The notes: a model not told the origin generated them from the sequence alone. DNA of 64,000 nt from JBAYDV01 sp041672845 (GCA_041672845.1 JBAYYV010000002.1:62001-126000); one strand, 5' to 3'. Shown: positions 43,781 through 53,066, numbered from the stretch's first letter. A program made the numbers and translations.

Positions 43781-44397
43781 TGTATTCATCCAAAGATTTT
43801 CCAATAATAGAAATTGATAATAAATTAATTTCTACTGAGATACTTACAGAATATTTTTCATGCAATTACGATATATGTAAAGGCGTTTGTTGCATAGCGG
43901 GAGATAGTGGTGCTCCTCTCTTAGATAAAGAAAGAAAATTCATTAAAAAAAATTACAGCTATTATAAGAGTTTGATAAGCCCTGCCGGACAATCTGCTAT
44001 TACTAAACATGGATTTTCTATGATAGATATAGATGGGGATATGGTTACTCCACTAATAGAAAATTCAGAAGCATGTGCTTATAGCTTAATAGAAAATGGC
44101 CATTATTATTGTGCCCTAGAAAGAGCTTATATTACAAATCTTATACCTAAAAATGTATATGATTTTATAAAACCCATTTCTTGTAGACTCTACCCTATTC
44201 GAATATCTAAATTATCTGATGGGACATTAGCTTTTAATCTACATCATTGGGAAATATGTAAAGGAGCTTTCGAAAAAGGCAAAAAAGAAGGCATCCGTGT
44301 ATTTGAATTTCTACGAACACCTCTTATAAGCTTTTATGGTAAAGATTTTTATTCTGCTTTAAAAGAAGCTTCTAAAATTTTTACTGCCTCTAAATAA
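43780..44397 (+). CDS. DUF3109 cysteine-rich protein
   Basis: 205 residues with the cysteine pattern of DUF3109: CNYDICKGVCCIAGDSGAPL (Cys 31, 36, 40, 41), ENSEACAYSL, HYYCALERAY, PISCRLYPIRI and WEICKGAFEKGKK. Likely binds iron-sulfur or zinc, related to the YkgJ zinc/iron-chelating family. No signal peptide, so cytosolic. Translationally coupled to the M16-like gene and overlapping the convergent DUF2007 gene by 49 bases at the 3' end. Function unknown. Confidence 0.85.
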   Translation: MYSSKDFPIIEIDNKLISTEILTEYFSCNYDICKGVCCIAGDSGAPLLDKERKFIKKNYSYYKSLISPAGQSAITKHGFSMIDIDGDMVTPLIENSEACAYSLIENGHYYCALERAYITNLIPKNVYDFIKPISCRLYPIRISKLSDGTLAFNLHHWEICKGAFEKGKKEGIRVFEFLRTPLISFYGKDFYSALKEASKIFTASK

Positions 44398-44564
44398 TTT
44401 TCATCTGATACCACTAATTCTAAAGATAATAAGTCAGAATTTGTAAGACCTGCTATTATCCCTAAGTTTTGATTAAGAATATCAGCTCTAATGCCACCTG
44501 ACGCTAATAAAGTTTTAGCTATATTAGCAGAAAATAAATCGGGAAATTTTTTTACTGTTTTCAT
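44349..44564 (-). CDS. DUF2007 small protein
   Basis: 71 residues (FPDLFSANIAKTLLASGGIRADILNQ, LELVVSDENYLEAVKILEAS) matching the ferredoxin-like DUF2007 fold, sometimes annotated as putative signal-transducing protein. Its 3' end overlaps the DUF3109 gene by 49 bases on the opposite strand. It follows the membrane-protein gene by 10 bases, so the two are probably co-transcribed. Role unknown. Confidence 0.75.
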   Translation of the reverse strand: MKTVKKFPDLFSANIAKTLLASGGIRADILNQNLGIIAGLTNSDLLSLELVVSDENYLEAVKILEASFKAE

Positions 44565-44574
44565 TATTTTTATA

Positions 44575-45063
44575 CTATTCGTCTTCTTTTTTACTTACCA
44601 TAGTTATATAACTATCTATTCTAATAATATCTTTTCTAAATCCTGAAAGTGTAATAAAATCATTATTTTTAATTAAAACTACTGCATCTTCATACAGTCT
44701 CATAAATCTAGTACCCTTACTTCTTAATCTATATTTAATCATGTTCGGAGTTTCTTCTATTACTTCGTAGCCCCTATCATTAAATACGCTAGCTATCATT
44801 TCTTTATTATCTTCATAAGTACCATTAATGTAAACATCTTTCTTAGAAAAAGCCATTAACGGATAAACGCCAGATACTGCCGCGAAGAATACTAATATTT
44901 TCCACAAAGAATTTTCTTTAAACAATCCTACTTCTGGATCAAAAATTCTATTTAAATCAGTTAGATTATAGCCTTTGGTAGTAGTAATTAATACTATCAT
45001 AATAATAATAAAAATTAGAATAAACCATAGAAAATACTTAAGAGAGCGAACAAAATACTTCAT
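44575..45063 (-). CDS. Membrane protein of unknown function
   Basis: 162 residues, not recognised. Two transmembrane segments (about 10-28 and 54-72) then a soluble C-terminal domain of ~85 residues with alternating charged and hydrophobic stretches (ASVFNDRGYEVIEETPNMIK, LYEDAVVLIKNNDFITLSG). The TATCTTTG element at 45127-45134 and the 10-base gap to the DUF2007 gene suggest a two-gene operon. Probably inner membrane. Confidence 0.7.
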   Translation of the reverse strand: MKYFVRSLKYFLWFILIFIIIMIVLITTTKGYNLTDLNRIFDPEVGLFKENSLWKILVFFAAVSGVYPLMAFSKKDVYINGTYEDNKEMIASVFNDRGYEVIEETPNMIKYRLRSKGTRFMRLYEDAVVLIKNNDFITLSGFRKDIIRIDSYITMVSKKEDE

Positions 45064-45126
45064 AATTAATATTTTTTAGTTACTTTAGTCCATTAGTTTA
45101 ATCTCATATAAAATTATGAGATAACG

Positions 45127-45134
45127 CAAAGATA
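45127..45134 (-). promoter_or_regulatory. -7 element for the membrane protein–DUF2007 pair
   Basis: TATCTTTG on minus, 64 bases upstream of the ATG at 45063. Confidence 0.5.
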
Positions 45135-45171
45135 TAAATATTTTAATAAATAGTAATTTAATAACAAAGAG

Positions 45172-46047
45172 ATGGAAAATAATAGCAAAAGTAAAAATCC
45201 TTACAAAACAATAATGATAATTTTAATCGTTATTGCTGTATTATTATTAGCTGTATTAACTTATATTTGGATTGATCGTTCTGGTATGATTAAAGAACTT
45301 CAAGTAGAAAAAACTGAGTTGACGAACGATATGATTTCCCTTCAGACTGATTATGCCACATTGTCTTCTAACAATGACAGTCTTACAGTTCAAATAGACA
45401 GAGAAAAAATAAAAGTAGATCAATTAATCAAAAGAGTAAAAAGAACTGAAGCTACTAATAGAACTGAAATTAGAAAATATAAACGTGAATTAGGGACTCT
45501 TCGTTCTATTATGAAGCATTACATAGTTCAAATAGATTCTTTAAACACTTTAAATATTCAGCTTAAACAAGATGCTGTTTTAGCTCGAAAAGAAGCTAAA
45601 AATTCTAAAGAGAAATATAACCAGCTTAGTAAAACTACTGATGAATATGCTAAAACTATCGAAACAGGGGCCATTATAAAAGGAAGAGCTATTAATGTAG
45701 TAGCACTTAATCATAGAAACAAAGAAACTACTAGAAGTTCTAGGACTATTAAACTTAAAACTTCTGTCACACTTATCGAAAACTCTATAACTAAAAAAGG
45801 TCTTCGCACCATATATATAAGAGTTAAAGGACCTGATGGTATTCTTATTTCTGAAAGCCAAGAACAAATTTTCAACATAGAAGGAGAAAATATGATTTAT
45901 TCAGATTCTAGAGAAATAGATTATCAAGGTGACGAAATAGATATGAGCATTTATTTCCAAATTCCCGAATTCCAAAAAGGCGTATATACCATAGATATTT
46001 ATACCACAGAATCTAAACTAGGCTCTTGCGATATTAATCTTAGATAA
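45172..46047 (+). CDS. Coiled-coil inner-membrane protein
   Basis: 291 residues. One transmembrane helix at about 14-32, then a long heptad-rich coiled coil (about 38-165: LQVEKTELTNDMISLQTDYA, LGTLRSIMKHYIVQIDSLNT) and a beta-rich C-terminal domain (about 175-290: VTLIENSITKKGLRTIYIRV, IDMSIYFQIPEFQKGVYTID). No signal cleavage site, so it is a type-II anchored periplasmic protein. This architecture recurs in Bacteroidales proteins of unknown function. It precedes hemW by 24 bases. Confidence 0.72.
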   Translation: MENNSKSKNPYKTIMIILIVIAVLLLAVLTYIWIDRSGMIKELQVEKTELTNDMISLQTDYATLSSNNDSLTVQIDREKIKVDQLIKRVKRTEATNRTEIRKYKRELGTLRSIMKHYIVQIDSLNTLNIQLKQDAVLARKEAKNSKEKYNQLSKTTDEYAKTIETGAIIKGRAINVVALNHRNKETTRSSRTIKLKTSVTLIENSITKKGLRTIYIRVKGPDGILISESQEQIFNIEGENMIYSDSREIDYQGDEIDMSIYFQIPEFQKGVYTIDIYTTESKLGSCDINLR

Positions 46048-46071
46048 TATATCTTAATAAGATAATAAATT

Positions 46072-47286
46072 ATGGCTGGAATATATATCCACATCCCTTT
46101 CTGCAAATCATTTTGTACATATTGTGGTTTTTATTCTGAAATAAGTCGTAATTTCAATATAGATAATTACATAACAGCCCTCTGCCAAGAAATAAGCAGT
46201 AGGGTTGTATTATCTTCCTCCACTTGTGATAAATCTTTCCCTATCCATACTATTTATTTCGGAGGAGGGACACCATCTGTACTTACCCCTACACAGCTAG
46301 AAAAAATATTGACAGCAGTCAAAACCTCTTTTGAAAACTATTCTGTAAAAGAAATAACCATCGAGGTAAATCCCGACGACATTACTTTAGATTATGCTAG
46401 ATCTTTAAAAATTCTAGGATTCAATAGAATAAGTATGGGAATCCAAACTTTTAATAATATCCATCTAAAATGGATGAACCGTCGTCACACTTCTCAGCAA
46501 GCTATCGATGCTTTTCATAATCTTCGCAAAGCCGGCTTTAAGAACATCTCACTTGATTTAATTTTTGGTTATCTACCTTATAGCCATGAAACTATCAAAA
46601 AAGACTTGTTAACTTCTTGGAAAAAGGACTTAATGGATTCCTGGCAAAACGATTTGCAAACAATGACCGATTTACATCCTGAACATATTTCTGCATATCA
46701 GTTAAGCATAGAAAAAGATAGTGCTTTAGATAGAACTAATTATCAGGAAGCTCCTGAAGAATTTTGTGCTAAGCAATATAATATGCTTCTTTCTCATTTA
46801 AAGAAAAACGGCTATTTTCATTACGAGATATCTAATTTTGCTCTTCCTAATTTTGAGTCTAAGCACAATAGCTCATACTGGATTCGCACACCTTATTTTG
46901 GATTTGGAACAGCAGCTCACTCTTATGGAGTAAAAGGCCCAGAAATTCGCTCTTGGAATGTTTCTAATATCGAAAAATATAACACTTTCTATAATAGTAA
47001 AGCCAATTCTTCCACTTTTAACGACGAAATCAGAGGCTCTGAAAAACTTTCTAATAAGGAAATTATAGAGGAAATTATAATGTTAGGCTTGAGAAAAATT
47101 AAAGGTTTATCTTTATCTGAACTAAACAATTTCTTTGAAAATAATACAAAAATAAAAGATACATTTATAAATAAAATGAACGAATTCATAAATGAAGGAA
47201 TGATAATAAAAGAAGAAAATATTATTAGAATTCCAGAAAAACATCTTTTCATTTCCGATTATATAATCACTGAACTTTTACCTTAA
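46072..47286 (+). CDS. hemW: HemW-like radical SAM protein
   Basis: 404 residues. N-terminal MAGIYIHIPFCKSFCTYCGF contains the CxxxCxxC of HemN/HemW. It lacks the N-terminal extension of true coproporphyrinogen dehydrogenase HemN, so it fits HemW, a heme-trafficking factor. Also IYFGGGTPSVLTPTQL, IEVNPDDITLDYAR, LGFNRISMGIQTFN and ISLDLIFGYLPY. An 8-residue tandem duplication (SWKKDLMD/SWQNDLQT, 46615-46662) enlarges a loop before PEHISAYQLS. Confidence 0.92.
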   Translation: MAGIYIHIPFCKSFCTYCGFYSEISRNFNIDNYITALCQEISSRVVLSSSTCDKSFPIHTIYFGGGTPSVLTPTQLEKILTAVKTSFENYSVKEITIEVNPDDITLDYARSLKILGFNRISMGIQTFNNIHLKWMNRRHTSQQAIDAFHNLRKAGFKNISLDLIFGYLPYSHETIKKDLLTSWKKDLMDSWQNDLQTMTDLHPEHISAYQLSIEKDSALDRTNYQEAPEEFCAKQYNMLLSHLKKNGYFHYEISNFALPNFESKHNSSYWIRTPYFGFGTAAHSYGVKGPEIRSWNVSNIEKYNTFYNSKANSSTFNDEIRGSEKLSNKEIIEEIIMLGLRKIKGLSLSELNNFFENNTKIKDTFINKMNEFINEGMIIKEENIIRIPEKHLFISDYIITELLP

Positions 47287-47332
47287 GATACCATTACCTT
47301 CAATCGACATTATTAAAGAAGAAAAATATACG

Positions 47333-48532
47333 ATGAAAAAAAATATAAGTACTAGTATTAATCAACTATTAAATCCTCAGCAGAAAAAAATGTATTATTT
47401 TTTGATGCTGCTTATCGTAGCTGCCACTATAGGATTACAAGGATGGAGGACGTTGTTTAATAATTTCGCTGTAGATAATCTCGGAATCAATGGTTTTCAA
47501 GTAGGTGCTATCCAGTCTGTTAGAGAACTTCCTGGTTTCTTAACCTTTTTAATGGTTTTCATTTTATTAATAGTTAAAGAACATAAGTTATCTATATATT
47601 CATTGCTTATTTGTGGAGCAAGTGTTATTTTAACTGGCTTTTTCCCTAGTTTTTGGGGTCTATTTTTTACAACATTTCTAATGTCTACTGGTTATCATTT
47701 TTTCGAAGCGACTAATCGTTCCTTAACATTACAATATTTCGATAAAAGACAATCTCCTATTATTCTCGGTAAGCAACAAAGTTGGAAAGCTGTTATAAAT
47801 ATAATCATAGGTATCATTATACTTTTTACTAGTACTCTAGTAGATATTAAATGGAATTTCGTTCTAATCGGAGTATTAGTAATAATATTAGCATTGTTTT
47901 CTTTACGATTAAATCCCGTAGATAAAAGCCTACCTCCACAAAAAACAAAGATGGTAGTAAAGAAAAAGTATTGGCTTTTTTATGTTATCAATTTTCTAAG
48001 TGGAGCAAGAAGACAAATATTCCAAGTGTTTGCTGTATTTATGCTCGTAGAGCAATATCATTTTGGTATAGAAAAAATCACTGCATTATTTATCTTAAAC
48101 AATATTATTACATTTTTCGTAGCTCCCATCATTGCTAAAAGCATTAATCGTTTTGGAGAACACCCTGTATTGACTATGGAATATGGAATGATGGTATTAG
48201 TTTTTCTAGGATATGCTTTTATAAAAAATGGATGGATTATTGCAGCATTTTATATAATCGATAATATATTTTATACTTGCGCGATGGGTATAAATACCTT
48301 CTTTCAGAAAATAGGTAAACCTGAAGATATAGCACCTTCTATGTCCTTCGGATTTGCCATAAATCATACTTCTGCAGTTATCATTCCTGTCATAGGTGGA
48401 TTACTTTGGATATATAATTATAAAATTCCTTTCTTACTAGGAGTTATACTATCCATAGCTTCATTAATATTAGTTCAATTAATCCCTTCACAAATTAGGA
48501 AAGCAGATAAAGAGGCAATATTAACTGAATAA
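47333..48532 (+). CDS. Major facilitator superfamily transporter
   Basis: 399 residues, about eleven to twelve hydrophobic segments in two halves with a basic central loop (LPPQKTKMVVKKKYW). GWRTLFNNFAVDNLGINGFQ near residue 37 and RSLTLQYFDKRQSPIILGKQ near 130 resemble MFS proteins of Bacteroidota and Clostridia. Substrate unknown. 46 bases after hemW, possibly co-transcribed. Confidence 0.8.
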   Translation: MKKNISTSINQLLNPQQKKMYYFLMLLIVAATIGLQGWRTLFNNFAVDNLGINGFQVGAIQSVRELPGFLTFLMVFILLIVKEHKLSIYSLLICGASVILTGFFPSFWGLFFTTFLMSTGYHFFEATNRSLTLQYFDKRQSPIILGKQQSWKAVINIIIGIIILFTSTLVDIKWNFVLIGVLVIILALFSLRLNPVDKSLPPQKTKMVVKKKYWLFYVINFLSGARRQIFQVFAVFMLVEQYHFGIEKITALFILNNIITFFVAPIIAKSINRFGEHPVLTMEYGMMVLVFLGYAFIKNGWIIAAFYIIDNIFYTCAMGINTFFQKIGKPEDIAPSMSFGFAINHTSAVIIPVIGGLLWIYNYKIPFLLGVILSIASLILVQLIPSQIRKADKEAILTE

Positions 48533-48573
48533 TTGGGTTTACACTAGACTGGTAAAAGTATTGTCGCCAGACA

Positions 48574-48620
48574 AAAAAACCACAATTAGTCTTGATAACT
48601 TCTCGTGGTTTTTATTTTTT
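48574..48620. terminator. Bidirectional terminator
   Basis: Stem AAAACCAC/GTGGTTTT (48576-48583 with 48605-48612) with a 21-base loop and A/T runs on both sides; between convergent MFS and kbl genes. Confidence 0.7.
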
Positions 48621-48659
48621 ATATTACTTGCTTTTCAGTAATCTATATTATTATTCGAC

Positions 48660-49847
48660 TTATTTAATAACTCCTAAGTCTTTACCTACTTTAGTAAAAG
48701 CAGCAACACATTTATCTAGATGAGCTATTTCATGACCTGCTGATACTTGAACACGGATACGAGCTTGATCTTTAGGAACTACTGGATAATAAAAACCAGT
48801 TACATAAATTCCTTCTTTTTGTAAACGTGCTGCCATATTTTGAGATAATTTAGCATCATATAACATAACTGCACAAATAGCAGATTGAGTAGGTTTGATA
48901 TCAAATCCAGCTTCTTTCATTTTCTTAACGAAGTATTCAGTATTTGAATGAAGTTTATCCTGAAGTTTATTAGATTCAGTCATAATTTCAAACATTTTTA
49001 TACCTGCAGCAGCGATCATAGGAGGAATAGAGTTAGAAAATAAGTATGGACGAGAACGTTGACGTAAGATGTCAATGATTTCTTTCTTTCCTGTGGTAAA
49101 CCCACCTACAGCACCACCAAAAGCTTTACCTAGTGTCCCTGTTAAAATTTCTACTTTACCTCTTAATTTAAAGTATTCAGTAGTACCTCTACCTGTCTTA
49201 CCCACAACACCTGCTGAATGAGATTCATCTACCATAACCATAGCATTATATTTCTGAGCCAATTCATAGATTTTGTCAAGTGGACAAACATTACCATCCA
49301 TAGAAAACACACCATCAGAACAAATAACACGATGACGTTGAGCTTGAGCTAATTTTAAGCAATTTTCAAGTTCTTCCATATTAGCATTAGCATAACGATA
49401 TCTTTTAGCTTTGCAAAGACGTACACCATCGATAATAGATGCATGATTCAAGGAGTCAGAAATAATAGCATCTTGTTCACCTAAAAGTGGTTCAAATAAA
49501 CCACCATTTGCATCGAAACAAGAAGCATATAATAAAGTATCTTCTGTACCAAAGAAATTAGCAATAGATTTTTCTAATTTTTTATGAAGATCACCTGTAC
49601 CACAAATAAATCTAACTGAAGACATACCATATCCGTGAGTATCTAAAGCTTCTTTAGCTGCTTTAATTAATTCAGGATTATCGGCAAGCCCTAAATAGTT
49701 ATTAGCACAGAAATTAAGTACATTTCCGCTAGTAATAGTTATGTCAGCTCTCTGAGGAGAGGTAATTACTCTCTCATCTTTATAAAGACCGGCATCTTTT
49801 ATAGACTGAAGTTCATCAGTGAGAAATTTTTGAAAATTGTTATACAT
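48660..49847 (-). CDS. kbl: Glycine C-acetyltransferase
   Basis: 395-residue PLP enzyme of the alpha-oxoamine synthase family, cleaving 2-amino-3-ketobutyrate to glycine and acetyl-CoA. PLP lysine in GTLGKAFGGAVGG; also NFCANNYLGLADNPEL, GYGMSSVRFICGT, SDSLNHASIIDGVRL, VDESHSAGVVGKTGRG. Partner of the SDR threonine dehydrogenase at 2295-3248. The two genes are separate here although I recall them adjacent in some Bacteroides. Other members (SPT, BioF) were considered, but the sequence fits Kbl best. Confidence 0.92.
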   Translation of the reverse strand: MYNNFQKFLTDELQSIKDAGLYKDERVITSPQRADITITSGNVLNFCANNYLGLADNPELIKAAKEALDTHGYGMSSVRFICGTGDLHKKLEKSIANFFGTEDTLLYASCFDANGGLFEPLLGEQDAIISDSLNHASIIDGVRLCKAKRYRYANANMEELENCLKLAQAQRHRVICSDGVFSMDGNVCPLDKIYELAQKYNAMVMVDESHSAGVVGKTGRGTTEYFKLRGKVEILTGTLGKAFGGAVGGFTTGKKEIIDILRQRSRPYLFSNSIPPMIAAAGIKMFEIMTESNKLQDKLHSNTEYFVKKMKEAGFDIKPTQSAICAVMLYDAKLSQNMAARLQKEGIYVTGFYYPVVPKDQARIRVQVSAGHEIAHLDKCVAAFTKVGKDLGVIK

Positions 49848-49936
49848 AATTAATAGTATTTAGTTATTCGATTCTTTATCTGTTATTTTATACCATATAT
49901 ATTATTTCCTTTTAGAAATATACTAGATATAATTTA

Positions 49937-49944
49937 CAAAGTTA
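49937..49944 (-). promoter_or_regulatory. -7 element for kbl
   Basis: TAACTTTG on minus, 89 bases upstream of the kbl ATG. Confidence 0.45.
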
Positions 49945-50033
49945 CAAAAAATTGAATAAAAGTATATTCTATTTACTTTAAAAGACTCTTTTCTTTCTGA
50001 TATAAAAATTAATTGAGGTAATATAAAAACTAT

Positions 50034-50064
50034 TTTGGTTTTTAAAGTTTTTAGTTTACTTTTG
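50034..50064 (+). promoter_or_regulatory. Promoter of the tetR–efflux operon
   Basis: TTTG (50034-50037), 19 bases, TACTTTTG (50057-50064), 15 bases before the tetR ATG. Consensus spacing. Confidence 0.7.
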
Positions 50065-50079
50065 TAGCCCAATATTAAT

Positions 50080-50796
50080 ATGACAGCACAAGAACATATT
50101 TTAAACAAAACCCTAGAGCTATTCTATCATAGAGGATGTAAATCTGTAACTATGGATAATATAGCTCAATATAATGGTATTTCTAAACGAACTTTATATG
50201 AAATTTTCCCCAGTAAAGCGAAATTAATAGTAGCGGCATTAGAACAAAACCAACTAATAAGTGAAGAAATAGTAGATAAATTATCTAAAAATACATCTAA
50301 CTTTATAGAACAAATATTTGTTTTACATACTATAAATATGAAAGAATTATTTTCTTTAAATGATTTATTTGTAGAAGATGTAGAAAGATATTATCCTGAT
50401 ATTTTTCGTAATTATATTATAACTCTTAATAAACAAAAAATAGATTATATAGAACAACGAATTCAAGATGGTATTGAAAAAGATATTTTTATTAAATATA
50501 TAAATCCTAAGTATATGGCTTTTCTCCTTCGAGATACCTTTAAGATAGTAAAAGATTCTAAAGAATTAGCTTCTATTTTATCCCCTCAAGAAGGATCTTT
50601 AGGAATAGCTATTATTACTATTCTAAGAGGAATATCTACTAATAAAGGAAGAGAAATAATAGATCAACATATAAACAGATTAGTAAAAAATAAAACCTTC
50701 GTCAGGAAAAATAATAATCAACAATATGAGAAAATATATTACTCTTTTAATGTTATTAGTAGCACTGATACCATTAAAATCTTATTCCCAAAGTAG
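50080..50796 (+). CDS. TetR-family regulator
   Basis: 238 residues. N-terminal helix-turn-helix (ALELFYHRG-like segment LELFYHRGCKSVTMDNIAQY, GISKRTLYEIFPSKAKLI) and a helical ligand-binding domain. First gene of an efflux operon, so probably its local repressor. The last ~24 codons lie over the start of the tolC gene (71-base out-of-frame overlap); C-terminal NVISSTDTIKILFPK looks like read-through rather than conserved sequence, so the ancestral stop may have been lost. Confidence 0.88.
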   Translation: MTAQEHILNKTLELFYHRGCKSVTMDNIAQYNGISKRTLYEIFPSKAKLIVAALEQNQLISEEIVDKLSKNTSNFIEQIFVLHTINMKELFSLNDLFVEDVERYYPDIFRNYIITLNKQKIDYIEQRIQDGIEKDIFIKYINPKYMAFLLRDTFKIVKDSKELASILSPQEGSLGIAIITILRGISTNKGREIIDQHINRLVKNKTFVRKNNNQQYEKIYYSFNVISSTDTIKILFPK

Positions 50797-52039
50797 CACC
50801 AATGCCCTCACAGAAAAATCGTCTCTTAAATTATCTTTATCAGAGGCTCAAAGGATAGCTATTGAAGAAAATAAAACTCTACAAAACGCTTCTTATGATG
50901 TATTAAAAGCTAAAGCTTCTAGATGGCAAGCTATAGCGACTATGCTACCTCAAATCACCGCTAAAGGAGATTATTCTAACATGTGTGGGTATAGCATGAC
51001 TTTTGGTCAAGGGATGACCATATCTATGCCTCCAAGTGGACAGTTAACCTTAACTACTAGTATAGCTTTAAGTGGAGTTCAAGTAATCGCTACCCAAATA
51101 GCCAGATTATCTATGGATATGGCAGATATTACAAAAGCTAAGACTGAACAACAAATAGCTGAACAAGTAAAAGGTATATATTATTCTATATTAGTAACTG
51201 AAGAAACTCAAAAATTATTAGAAAAGAATTTGGTGAATCTTAAAGATGTATATAAAATAACTCTATCTTCTGTAAAGGCTGGAGTTCAAGAAGAAATAGA
51301 AGCAGATAAAATATCTGTTCAAGTTATTACTATGGAAAACACTATAGTTTCTACCAAAAGATCTAAAGAAATGGCTCTTAATTCTCTAAGATTATTATTA
51401 GACTTAAAAGTAGATACTCCTATCGAACTTATTCAATCTATCGATGATCTTATTAATATAAAATTAGCTTTAAGTTTATCAGCAGAACCTTTCGTATTAG
51501 AAAGTAATTATGATTATCAATTATTGCAAAAAAACACAATACTTAGTCATAAAAATGTATCTTCTACTGCTTGGGCTTATGGTCCTTCATTATCAGTATT
51601 CCATCAGTATACTAAGAAAAAATATTTTTCTGACGAAGGTGGTTTTAATATGACACCTCCTAATATGATCGGGATATCTATTTCTGTTCCTATCTTTTCT
51701 AGTTTTTCTAGATATAAAGCTTTAAAAGTAGCTAAAATCAATTATAGTAAACAACTTAATACTTTAGAACAAACAGAAAATTCTTTAAAAATTCAACATA
51801 GTCAATTAGTGTATAATCTTAAAACTTCTTATGATAGTTATAAAGCTCAAAAGAAAAATGTAAAAGTATCTGAAAAAGTTTTTCAAAATGTGAGCAAAAA
51901 ATATGATTATGGAACAGCATCTTCTTTAGAAATCTGTACTGCTAATACTAGCCTAATTCAAGCTCAAACCACTTACGTTAGTTCTTTACTTAATTTCATA
52001 AACGCACAAATAGAATTAGAAAAATTACTGAATAAATAA
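50726..52039 (+). CDS. TolC-family outer-membrane efflux protein
   Basis: 437 residues. Signal peptide MRKYITLLMLLVALIPLKSYSQ supports the ATG at 50726 despite the 71-base overlap with tetR. Two outer-membrane-efflux (OEP) repeats, with LSLSEAQRIAIEENKTLQNA at the start of the first and LEQTENSLKIQHSQLVYNLKTS-like helical sequence in the second. Forms the trimeric exit duct for the RND pump encoded downstream. Confidence 0.92.
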   Translation: MRKYITLLMLLVALIPLKSYSQSSTNALTEKSSLKLSLSEAQRIAIEENKTLQNASYDVLKAKASRWQAIATMLPQITAKGDYSNMCGYSMTFGQGMTISMPPSGQLTLTTSIALSGVQVIATQIARLSMDMADITKAKTEQQIAEQVKGIYYSILVTEETQKLLEKNLVNLKDVYKITLSSVKAGVQEEIEADKISVQVITMENTIVSTKRSKEMALNSLRLLLDLKVDTPIELIQSIDDLINIKLALSLSAEPFVLESNYDYQLLQKNTILSHKNVSSTAWAYGPSLSVFHQYTKKKYFSDEGGFNMTPPNMIGISISVPIFSSFSRYKALKVAKINYSKQLNTLEQTENSLKIQHSQLVYNLKTSYDSYKAQKKNVKVSEKVFQNVSKKYDYGTASSLEICTANTSLIQAQTTYVSSLLNFINAQIELEKLLNK

Positions 52040-52049
52040 AATTATATCG

Positions 52050-53060
52050 ATGAAAATAAAAAACATATTAATCCTGGGTCTTTCGACCATTTTACTTACT
52101 TCTTGTGGCTCTAAGAAGGCACAAGAGCTAAAAGAAGTAGAAACACTTCAAGTTAAAACTTCTGCATTAAAAATTTCAGAAATAAATAGAGATATAGAAT
52201 TAACTTCTACTTTAGAAGGTTACCTTACTCTTAATGTTTCTTCTTCTATTCAAGGAAAAATTTCTAAGATTTTAGTACGTCCAAGTGACTTTATAAAAAA
52301 AGGACAACTTTTAGTAGAAATGGATAAAACACAATATAACACTGCTAAAATAAATTTATCTAATCAAGAAATAGAAATGGCTAGAATGGACGAACTTAAA
52401 AAAAGTGGAGCTGTTTCTAATCAAGTATATGATAAAACTAAATTAGGATTACAAACTTCTCAAGAAAATGTAGATTATCTATCTGAAAACACTTTCCTAA
52501 TAGCTCCTTTTAATGGATATATTACTGCTAAAAACTTTGAAGAAGGCGAATTATGTGCAGGTCAAACTATCTTAGTTTTAAAACAAATTCATTATTTAAA
52601 AGCTGACATAAATATTCCTGAAACATATTTTCCTAAAATAAAGAAAAATATTAAAGTGAATATCGAATCTGATGTCTATCCTAATAAATCATTTAACGCA
52701 TATATAGACTATATAAACCCTAGTATTGATCCTAATACTCATACTTTCCAAGTAAGACTTAAGATTCCAAATGATAACTTAAAATTACGTCCAGGTATGT
52801 TTGTTTCGACTAAATTAATAGTAGAAAACACTAAAACTCTTATGGTTCCTAATCAGTCTGTATTAAAGATGGTGGGTTCTAATGACAGATATATCTTTGT
52901 AAATAATAATGGCAAGGCTAAAAGGATATTTGTAAAATTAGGACAGAGAATAAATGATGAAATTGAAATTATTAGTAAAGAACTTAGTGAAGGGATGATG
53001 CAAGTAGTAGTAGGCCAAGAAAAATTATTTGACGGAGCTAAAATGAACGTAGTAAAATAA
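52050..53060 (+). CDS. RND efflux periplasmic adaptor (lipoprotein)
   Basis: 336 residues. Lipoprotein signal (LGLSTILLTSCGSKK, Cys19). Lipoyl/barrel-sandwich halves around a short hairpin (GKISKILVRPSDFIKKGQLL and FLIAPFNGYITAKNFEEGEL), beta-barrel (NPSIDPNTHTFQVRLKIPN) and membrane-proximal domain. Links the inner-membrane pump to TolC. 10 bases after the tolC gene, 6 before the RND gene. Confidence 0.93.
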   Translation: MKIKNILILGLSTILLTSCGSKKAQELKEVETLQVKTSALKISEINRDIELTSTLEGYLTLNVSSSIQGKISKILVRPSDFIKKGQLLVEMDKTQYNTAKINLSNQEIEMARMDELKKSGAVSNQVYDKTKLGLQTSQENVDYLSENTFLIAPFNGYITAKNFEEGELCAGQTILVLKQIHYLKADINIPETYFPKIKKNIKVNIESDVYPNKSFNAYIDYINPSIDPNTHTFQVRLKIPNDNLKLRPGMFVSTKLIVENTKTLMVPNQSVLKMVGSNDRYIFVNNNGKAKRIFVKLGQRINDEIEIISKELSEGMMQVVVGQEKLFDGAKMNVVK

Positions 53061-53066
53061 AGATAT

